From: Panorpa germanica
Lineage: Eukaryota; Arthropoda; Insecta; Mecoptera; Panorpidae
Assembly (NCBI GenBank): GCA_963678705.1
Contig: OY783221.1
Span: forward strand, 930,001-994,000
Length of the DNA stretch: 64,000 nt
Direction of reading: 5' to 3'
Positions 55,850 through 64,000 of this stretch are shown one piece after another. A program made the position numbers and the translations under genes. The notes beneath the pieces are model-generated. The model was given only the letters and a program-made list of their open reading frames with translations, was not told the origin of the DNA and ran no database searches. Each line of letters begins with the position of its first letter. Position 1 is the first letter of the stretch.

Positions 55850-57285
55850 ATTAAAATTCTTTAAAATTTTTTGATGCAGTTTCGTTCGTTATGGTCTAAA
55901 ATAAAGAACTGCTTCATTACATTTTAAATATCTACGAGATCATGGCTTTTATGCGACCTTTTTTAAATTCATGGACTTTTTTTTCAGAAGTAAAAAAATT
56001 AGATTCCTTCAAATTTTTTGATGCAGTTATGTTCGTTATGGTCTAAAATAAGGAACTGTGTCATTACATTTTAAATATCTACGCGATCATGGCTTTTATG
56101 CGATCTTTTTTAAATTCATGGACTTTTTTTTCAGAAGTTAAAAAATTAGATTTTTGAATTTTTTTTGATGCAGTTATGTTCGTTATGGTCTAAAATAAAG
56201 AACTGCTTCATTACATATTAAATATCTACGAGATCATGGCTTTTATGCGATCTTTTTTAAATTCATGGACTTTTCTTTCAGAAGTTAAAATATTAGATTT
56301 TTGAAATTTTTTTGATGCAGTTATGCTCGTTATGGTCTAAAATAAAGAACTGCTTCATTACATTTTAAATATCTACGAGATCATGGCTTTTATACGACCT
56401 TTTTTAAATTCATGGACTTTTTTTTCAGAAGTAAAAAAATTTGATTCTTTCAAATTTTTTGATGCAGTTATGTTCGTTATGGTCTAAAATAAAGAACTGC
56501 TTCATTACATTTTAAATATCTACGAGATCATGGCTTTTATGCGATCCTTTTTAAATTCATGGACTTTTTTTTCAGAAGTTAAAAAATTAGATTTTTGAAT
56601 TTTTTTTGATGCAGTTATGTTCGTTATGATTTAAAATAAGGAACTGTGTCATTACATTTTAAATATCTACGAGATCATGGCTTTTATGCGACCTTTTTTA
56701 AATTCATGGACTTTTTTTTCAGAAGTAAAAAAAATAGATTCTTTTAAATATTTTGATGCAGTTATGTTCGTTATGGTCTAAAATAAAGAACTGCTTCATT
56801 ACATTTTAAATATCTACAAGATCATGGCTTTTATGCGATCTTTTTTAAATTCATGGACTTTTTTTTCTAAAAAAAAAATTTGCGTTTCTTTGATATTTTT
56901 TGATGCAGTTATGTTCGTTATGATTTAAAATAAGGAACTGCTTCATTACATTTTAAATATCTACGATTTTCTGGAAATTATGCGACCTTTTATAAATTCA
57001 TGGACGTTTTTTTTAGAAAAAAAATTTGCGTTTCTTTGATATTTTTTAATGCAGTTATGTTCGTTATGATTTAAAATAAGGAACTGCTTCATTACATTTT
57101 AAATATCTACGATTTTCTGGAAATTATGCGATCTTTTATAAATTCATGGACTTTTTTTTAGAAAAAAAATTTGCGTTTCTTTGATATTCTTTGATGCAGT
57201 TATGTTCGTTATGATTTAAAATAAGGAACTGCTTCATTACATTTTAAATATCTACGATTTTCTGGAATTTATGCGACTTTTAATT
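55850..57285 (+). repeat. Left satellite array, about ten units of 147 bp
   Basis: The marker GATGCAGT starts at 55873, 56020, 56167, 56314, 56461, 56608, 56755, 56902, about 57048 and 57193. The spacing is exactly 147 bp for seven steps, then 146 and 145. Each unit also contains TTACATTTTAAATATCTACG and a T-run. Two subtypes exist: the first seven units have GAGATCATGGCTTTTATGCGA, and the last ones have GATTTTCTGGAAATTATGCGA. Confidence 0.9.
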
Positions 57286-57289
57286 TCTG

Positions 57290-59160
57290 CAAAAAAAAGT
57301 CCATGAATTTATAAAAAGTCGCATAAATTCCAGAAAATCGTAGATATTTAAAATGTAATGAAGCATTTCCTTATTTTAAATCATAACGAACATAACTGCA
57401 TCAAAAAATATCAAAGAAACGCAAATTTTTTTTTTAGAAAAAAAAGTCCATGAATTTATAAAAAGTCGCATAAATTCCAGAAAATCGTAGATATTTAAAA
57501 TGTAATGACGCAGTCCCTTTTTTTAAATCATAACGAACATAACTGCATCAAAAAATATCAAAGAAACGCAAATTTTTTTTTTAGAAAAAAAAGTCCATGA
57601 ATTTATAAAAGGTCGCATAATTTCCAGAAAATCGTAGATATTTAAAATGTAATGAAGCAGTTTCTTATTTTAAATCATAACGAACATAACTGCATCAAAA
57701 AATATCAAAGAAACGCAAATTTTTTTTCTAAAAAAAAAGTCCATGAATTTATAAAAGGTCGCATAATTTCCAGAAAATCGTAGATATTTAAAATGTAATG
57801 AAGCAGTTCCTTATTTTAAATCATAACGAACATAACTGCATTAAAAAATATCAAAGAAACGCAAATTTTTTTTCTAAAAAAAAAGTCCATGAATTTATAA
57901 AAGGTCGCATAATTTCCAGAAAATCGTAGATATTAAAAATGTAATGAAGCAGTTCCTTATTTTAAATCATAACGAACATAACTGCATTAAAAAATATCAA
58001 AGAAACGCAAATTTTTTTTCTAAAAAAAAAAGTCCATGAATTTACAAAAGGTCGCATAATTTCCAGAAAATCGTAGATATTTAAAATGTAATGAAGCAGT
58101 TCCTTATTTTAAATCATAACGAACATAACTGCATTAAAAAATATCAAAGAAACGCAAATTTTTTTTCTAAAAAAAAAGTCCATGAATTTATAAAAGGTCG
58201 CATAATTTCCAGAAAATCGTAGATATTTAAAATGTAATGAAGCAGTTCCTTATTTTAAATCATAACGAACATAACTGCATCAAATAATATTAAAGAAACG
58301 CAAATTTTTTTTCTAAAAAAAAAGTCCATGAATTTGTAAAAGGTCGCATAATTTCCAGAAAATCGTAGATATTTAAAATGTAATGAAGCAGTTCCTTATT
58401 TTAAATCATAACGAACATAACTGCATCAAAAAATATCAAAGAAACGCAAATTTTTTCTCTAAAAAGAAAGTCCATGAATTTATAAAAGGTCGCATAAATT
58501 CCAGAAAATCGTAGATATTTAAAATGTAATGACGCAGTTCTTTATTTTAAATCATAACGAACATAACTGCATCAAAAAATATTACAGAAATTTAAATTTA
58601 TTTTTAGAAAAAATGTCCAGTCACTTTATTAAAGCGAAGTGTTATAGTGTTAGCATGAGGATCAGGCGTTTTAAAAAGTGTCCATGTCCAAAGTCCATGA
58701 ATTCAAAAAAGGTCACATAAAAGCCATGATCTCGTAGATATTTAAAATGTAATGAAGCAGTTCTTTATTTTAGAGCATAATGAACATAACTGCATGAAAT
58801 TTTTTTAAAGAATCTTAAATTTTTTCCTTTGAAAAAAAAGTCCATGAATTTAAAAAAGGTCGCATAAAAGCCAGAATCGCGTAGATATTTAAAATGTAAT
58901 GACACAGTTTCTTATTTTAAATCATAACGAACATAACTGCATCAAAAAATATTACAGAAATTTAAATTTATTTTTAGAAAAAATGTCCATAAAGTCACTT
59001 TATTAAAGCGAAGTGCTATAGTGTTAGCATGAGGATCAGGCGTTTTAAAACGTGTCCGTGTCCAAAGTCCATGAATTTAAAAAAGGTCACATAAAAGCCA
59101 TGATCGCGTAGATATTTAAAATGTAGTGAAGCAGTTTTTTATATTATAGCATATGGAACG
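57290..59160 (-). repeat. Right satellite array, inverted, with a 75-bp insertion subtype
   Basis: The reverse marker ACTGCAT occurs at 57395, 57542, 57689, 57835, 57981, 58128, 58274, 58420 and 58566 (steps of 146-147). It continues at 58789, 58936 and a decayed copy near 59158 (steps of about 223, 147 and 222). The longer steps come from units carrying about 75 extra bases (around 58610-58690 and 58985-59065, with AAAGCGAAGTG and GCATGAGGATCAGGCG). These units are therefore organised as a higher-order 147+223 pair. The arrays meet at a near-perfect palindrome centred near 57297. Confidence 0.88.
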
Positions 59161-59700
59161 TAAATTCATCAAAGAAATTGAAAAGAGTGTCTTTTTTTTG
59201 TTTACAATAAGCCCATGGATTGAGAAAAGATTGCAAAAAAACCTGAAAGGCGTAGATATTGTAAATGTAATTAAACTATTTCATAATTTAACATGCAGCG
59301 GATATAGCTGCAAATTTATAAATATAAATATTAATTATTAAAAAGAGCAAGCACATAATCACACTCGTTGTTTTACAACGGGTCGACCAGTTAGTAAATG
59401 TTATACTATAAATATGAATTACTTTTTAAGAGTTAGCTCGTACTTCAAACTTAATAACTTCGCAGATTTGTATGGGGTTAATGTGGAAAGAATGTAACAT
59501 ATATGTAACAAAAATGGTTAAATTAAATTACTAATAGGTGAATAAAAAGCGTACAAGAACGTAATAAATCCGTCTTCAATTAGTTATTACATTTAGTGTG
59601 TAAATATTTTCAGAAAATATTTGCAATATACATAACGTTTTTGTACTGTAAACTTTGTTGGTAAGTAATGTTGCCGCTGTGTCAGGCGCAATGATGTCCA

Positions 59701-62039
59701 TAAGTGTTAAGTTATACAAGTGTTACTATCATTGCGCTTGTGAATCTTGACTTAATTTCTATAAAGCTATACTTCACATTGATAATGTTGGCTACCAGAA
59801 CCTCAAATGTCCATTTAGTTTTTTAACAACTGCTTATTAAGAGATTTTGACAATTAAGAAAGGCATTTTGTCTTTTTAATTTTTAAAGGAACGCTATACA
59901 TTTATTATTTAAACGTAATGATAAATAAAAATTGAAACACACTATATCAACTTCATGTTTAGCCATTTTTAGATGTAGTTTATATGTAGAATTTCTACTA
60001 ATTACTAAATAACAATTATAAAAACATAATTTTTAAATGAATTTATTTTATTAGTGACATCTATTAAAGACTAGCTCTATTAAATATAAACAGTTCGTTA
60101 TTTACTCAACAGATGGCAAACCTTTTATAACGCCTGGATATACTGCAACCTAAATAACACCACTGTGAAATTTTCATTTAAAATCCACGAAATATTTAGT
60201 ATACAACATCATACAACATATTCGCATCATACAACAATATTAGAAAATCCAAGAACTATTTGAAGTGTGTTTATTATGTTTAAAACAATTTTGTTTCCTT
60301 TCTGTGTTTCAGTCATTTGAGATAAATAGTTTTGTTTTGTTGATAGCGAAGGCGCGTTATTTTTTTCATCAAGATCGTTCCGTTCCTGCCAGACCTGTGT
60401 ACACGACTATTACTCCTATATTTTTCTTGAAAATATCACACCTATTAGTAAAAAGAGGAATACTATTTTTCTAATATTTCCAGTAGTTGTACTACAAAAG
60501 TTTTATAGGTACGTATTGCACAATACTCTCTTGTATTGATTTTTTTATCCTTAAGAACGCTTACAAAAGTTATGACGTTATTAAGAATTATGGTTCTAAA
60601 AGTTTTCTTATTTTATGGTTGTTTTATTTGCTGTAACAATTTTATTTTCGTCAAAAAGTTTTGATCGCTTAAAGGTAAAAGCATTCTACAAATTCTCACG
60701 GACAGTCCATTATGTTGGGCACTCTTTTCCATCCTATTTGGCTGCAAGAGCTGCTATAGATATTCATTCAGTTATTCATTGAAAACTAGAAAATTTGTTT
60801 GAATAGTTTTATTTTTGGGCACATTGGAGCACTAATTCGCCTCTGTCACCTAAATAAATCTTATTACAATTGACTGTAAAAGTAAACATTTTATTTGAAT
60901 AACCATCCAAAGTGTAGGATGTAAATTTTCTTATTAGTCTTTAATATCTTTGAACGAGAATTTCTGATTCCAATTTGATATTAAATTCAATTACTAAGAC
61001 CCCTATTTATTTTATTTTAAGGGCAAATATCCACTAAATACAGGTATCTGTATTTAGATGTGTTTACTATAACAAAAGTTAACTGTTACGTAACAATTTT
61101 ACCTAATATACAACGATTTGTGACTTATTTTATGTTTTCGATATTTTTACATTACATTTCACCAAAGTTTCTTGATTCGAACAGCAAGTCGATCTGAGAT
61201 AGCCGATTGAGAGGTGCTCTGTGTTGTTGTCTCCCTCCCGCTTCCCTTCTCTTCCACGTTAAAACGATAAATACAATACAGTAATATCGACCAGGCTAAC
61301 ACCTTGTCCTTTTAAAAAGCAAGCGGTCTCTCATTTCATTAAATCGCAACACGCCTTATAAGAATCTTTTCTAAGATTTATGTTGCCAATTTTAAATGTA
61401 TTATACACCCGGAAATTAAATCAGTATTTTTTAAATATATTTAAAAAAAAATCAAATAATAATTCTATAAGTTTGGTTTACGTGCTTCAGTATCTATTAG
61501 CATCCCCCAACCCCAACTGATTTTAAAAAGAATCCCGCTTAAATAAGATGTGATCAAATTGCATAGGGGTCTGTACCAGTAAGAGGGAGATTCCTGTTTC
61601 TTAAAAGAGGGAATTATTGAAATATATGCTAATATATATCTATTGGCTTTTTTCTTTTTTAAATATTCAAAAGTTGATATTAAAATTTGAATTTCTTTTT
61701 AGCCGGTTAATTTTTCAACATATTTTGACGTCACTAGATTAGTATTAAAGTGTGTGCAATACTAAGTTTGCGATTTCATTTATCTTGATCACCTCCTTCA
61801 TAATATTAAAACTTTATGGATTGATTGAGACAGCTGTTAGTAGTATCTGATGTGTGAGATGCACTGATATGCCGCGTTCTCTCGAAGCAAGTAATGTCTA
61901 AGAACGTGACTTACGCATAAAAGAGATGGCAATTTATAGAAGAGAAGAGTTTAAGAACCAGCCTATTGATTTCTTGAATGATTAAAGATACCCTGGAAGA
62001 GAGTGAGAGATCGAATTTCCTTAAGAGCCAAAGACCACA
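59701..62039. other. Intergenic between the foldback element and the KLF gene
   Basis: Just right of the element, TATCATTGCGCTTGTGA (about 59727-59743) resembles the TIR core CATCATTGCGCCTGACA and may be a decayed nested end. Otherwise AT-rich with no gene seen. Confidence 0.5.
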
Positions 62040-62115
62040 GCTTGGAAACCACTGCTCTTTTGGTGTTGCGATGAAAATATACTGTGCATGTTTGACACTT
62101 GTTGCATTTCTTTGT
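62040..62115. repeat. Inverted copy of the 31735-31800 repeat
   Basis: CTTGGAAACCACTGCTCTTT, then GATGAAAATATACTGTGCAT and GTTTGACACTTGTTGCATTT, are the reverse complement of 31735-31800 with few changes. Confidence 0.7.
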
Positions 62116-62559
62116 CTTTAAATTAGAATTGTATTTTCTTTAAGCTTAGGTAAATTAATCAAACAAAAATTCAATCAAAAGAAGAGCGTTGAGGTACTAA
62201 ACCTGTCAGTACATTAATCAGATAAACGTTGATAACTTTCAAACACAGATTGCAGTAGAATAGTTTTAAGAAAGAAACAGGTTTTTAAAAAAACAAACAA
62301 GAAAACAAATTCACCTTGATTCCATAAAGAAATCATTGAACTATCATTTATGCAATGCAATATATATGTCACAAATACAAACGCTTGTTATAAAGTTAAT
62401 GAGAGCCTTTATGAGTAACAAGTAATGATAATGTTGTTTACTAATTTAATATTAAATCAACAGTTCAGTGTTAATTATTGGTAAGACATATTCTGCTATT
62501 TATTTTATGTGTTATAAATAATATGCATGCACACATACTGCACACACACGCCTAGTCGG

Positions 62560-62931
62560 CCAATGCTGCTTTGTTCAAGTTCGCACTTTACAGATTACTT
62601 ATTTTTTAAGCACATGGCAAAAACACGTCGGATGTTTCCGGTCGCTGGTGGTTTCATATTCACTCTTGCGACGAGAACTGCCGAACTCCCCCGCGTGGTA
62701 GGTTCACACAGTTTGCAAGTTCAGTCTTGTCTCGTCTGTCGGGCACGTTCGTTCTTGTTGTGGTTGTCATATTGTGCAATGGCAACGTTTACTCCGCCGC
62801 GTATATCAAATGTAATTCAAAACAAAGCCAGTGTAAATAAATAGTGAATTCCTTTTAATGCTACTTAAGTGACATAACTTAATAAACTTAACAAAGTGGA
62901 AGTATTGAAAGTGTATTTTTTTAAATTTTAG
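62560..62931 (+). promoter_or_regulatory. Probable promoter and 5' UTR of the KLF gene, with a short upstream ORF
   Basis: This stretch is clearly richer in G+C and CpG than its surroundings (for example around 62625-62760). It contains initiator-like TCAGTC and TTCGTTCTTG motifs near 62725-62760. An upstream ORF of 21 codons (62779-62844, beginning MATFTPPRIS) precedes the main start. A T-rich tract ending TTTTAG at 62930-62931 could be a splice acceptor. GTGGTAGGT at about 62697 could be a matching donor. The transcript start is not determined. Confidence 0.4.
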
Positions 62932-62980
62932 TTTGCGTTTTTTTTTGTTAAGTGCTACCTGTCACCTTTATTTAATTGCA

Positions 62981-63650
62981 ATGGATCAAGATATAAATTT
63001 TGCAGCACAGTGCTTACTGGCAATGTCAGCAGGAACTGTGTCGAGAATGCCTCTAGATTTAAGTTGTAGATCATTATTAGTTCCTCGAGATAATGTCATC
63101 CAGAGTGGTCCAAAAGTTATTGTGGAGCACATTCCTCCTTGTTCTGTTGAACAACAACCAGTTGACGGTGAATCAACACCAAGAAATAATCCAATGTATA
63201 TGGTAGCTAGAATATTAACAGATTTAACTCGCATAAAACAAGAGCCGGTTCCAGAAGTACCCAGCGATGACGATGAATTACATATTGTTGAAAACGATAC
63301 AGAAAATGAGTTTGAAAATAATTCCTCAACCTCTTCGTCATCAGTTTGTAATAGTTCTGTAACCAGTGATTCTGCAATTGTGTCTGATGAAAGTGCAATG
63401 GATACAACCACGAGTGCACCAGTGTTTGAAGTTAAAGTTGACGAAGGTCCTAGTTTGATTGTTAATCCTCCAGAGGATTTAAATATTGTTGCAAAGGTAC
63501 AAAGGAAGGCTAGCGGTGTGCCAAGGAGAGCACCAGGTCCCAAAGGACTTCCAAAAGAATCCAGGAAAACGCATAAGTGTGTTTATGATGGTTGTGATAA
63601 AGTTTACGGCAAGAGTTCGCACCTCAAAGCCCATCTCCGGACTCATACAG
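62981..63650 (+). CDS. Kruppel-like factor of the KLF9/13 (BTEB) type, first coding exon (partial)
   Basis: This is a nuclear zinc-finger transcription factor expected to bind GC/CACCC boxes. The ATG at 62981 opens [16 protein letters not shown]. That resembles the N-terminal Sin3-interacting segment of KLF9/13 (AAxCL-x-S/M-S). A serine- and acid-rich middle follows, with an IKQEP sumoylation-type motif near residue 85. Then a basic linker [10 protein letters not shown] leads into finger 1 (C-x4-C-x12-H-x3-[17 protein letters not shown]). The exon ends in phase 1 at a GTAGGA donor (63651) within the TGE-linker codon. Fingers 2 and 3 must lie beyond the window. The reading frame is open from 62933, but the upstream ATG lacks homology and sits just after a likely acceptor. 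Confidence 0.88.
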
Positions 63651-63734
63651 GTAGGAAATCTTGCAATTACTTACCGAATATTTATCTTGGCGTGTGCTTT
63701 AACCTATATTACAAAATAAATATTATCAGAACCA

Positions 63735-63789
63735 TTTGACCATCATAAATATATGAAATAAGTCTATTCATATATTTATGATGGTCAAA
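63735..63789. repeat. Perfect 23-bp hairpin in the first KLF intron
   Basis: Two 23-nt arms (63735-63757 and 63767-63789) are exact reverse complements around a 9-nt loop. The left arm begins TTTGACCATCATAAATATAT. It lies 84 bp after the exon 1 donor. Perfect arms argue for a very recent small inverted duplication or a palindromic MITE end. Arms this short and fully paired are atypical for a conserved microRNA precursor. Confidence 0.75.
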
Positions 63790-64000
63790 CCTAGTTTATA
63801 ATTTGCAATATTTGTTGTTATTACTATTCTCATTAAAATGCAAATCGGACTTACGAACAGTATTATAACATAAATAAATTACAGAATATATTTTATATGA
63901 ATAACCAAACTTATAAATGCAAATATAGTTTATAATAACAAGTTATTTTTATCAAAACATTGACATTGACATATTGTCATTTTTTTAAATTATTTTGAGG

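Larger units (their letters stand above)
55743..59700. mobile_element. Foldback-type element with 39-bp terminal inverted repeats and opposed 147-bp arrays
   Basis: Terminal inverted repeats at 55744-55782 and 59661-59699 match at 37 of 39 positions (GGACATCA...GCGGCAACATTACTTAC). Both are flanked by TA (55741-55742 and 59701-59702), consistent with a TA target duplication. Inside, about ten direct copies of a repeat unit fill 55850-57285. About eleven copies in the opposite orientation fill 57290-59150. I see no transposase, so the element would be non-autonomous. The structure resembles foldback elements or a MITE that has captured an expanding satellite. Confidence 0.8.

Noticed and set aside
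59153-59341. 62-codon frame at the right end of the satellite array
   Set aside because: It lies over a decayed satellite unit and is lysine- and isoleucine-rich. No conserved motif.
55743-59700. CRISPR array or tandem protein-coding repeats
   Set aside because: The units are contiguous AT-rich satellite repeats without unique spacers, reverse orientation midway, and have no conserved open frame.
62527-62844. 105-codon frame upstream of the KLF gene as a separate gene
   Set aside because: It covers the promoter-like, CpG-rich leader of KLF. The translation has no recognisable domain, so a 5' UTR reading is simpler.
62986-63543. 185-codon minus-strand frame opposite the KLF exon
   Set aside because: It mirrors the plus-strand KLF coding sequence, is rich in serine and threonine as expected for an antisense shadow, and has no domain of its own.

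Overview
The window is AT-rich insect nuclear DNA carrying one very large gene and two smaller ones. The insect assignment rests on a Trunk/PTTH-family Torso ligand, relics of Jockey-type LINEs, several MITE families, and long AT-rich introns. The order cannot be settled from sequence alone. A full-length fibrillin argues against a Drosophila-like dipteran, which as far as I know lacks one.

The dominant gene is a fibrillin on the + strand (coding span 11661-51704). I placed 40 coding exons by hand. All have GT-AG borders and matching phases, and together they give one open frame of 2913 residues. The protein is colinear with vertebrate fibrillin-1 from end to end: signal peptide, N-terminal unique domain, three EGF domains, hybrid 1, a long series of calcium-binding EGF (cbEGF) domains broken by seven TB (8-Cys) domains and hybrid 2, then a furin-type site and a C-terminal propeptide. 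Intron 1 is 18.5 kb and intron 3 is 6.1 kb. Both are full of short mobile elements.

Inside intron 3, on the opposite strand (about 32031-33760), a run of consensus donors and acceptors suggests a nested, spliced antisense transcript. A GC-richer promoter-like patch lies just upstream of it at 33.96-34.01 kb. Intron 1 holds a gustatory-receptor-like fragment (25761-26123) and a LINE relic.

Downstream and tail-to-tail with fibrillin is a single-exon gene on the - strand (53805-54518). It encodes a 237-residue secreted cystine-knot protein of the Trunk/PTTH group with a furin site. Next comes a 3.96 kb foldback-type element (55743-59700). It has 39-bp terminal inverted repeats, and inside them two opposed arrays of a unit that is almost exactly 147 bp long. 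The right edge (62981-63650) carries the first coding exon of a KLF9/13-type Kruppel-like factor whose remaining zinc fingers lie beyond the window.

The rest is intergenic or intronic DNA: three copies each of three dispersed repeat families, several single MITEs, and a long (AT)n tract. I saw no rRNA, tRNA, CRISPR array or viral element.
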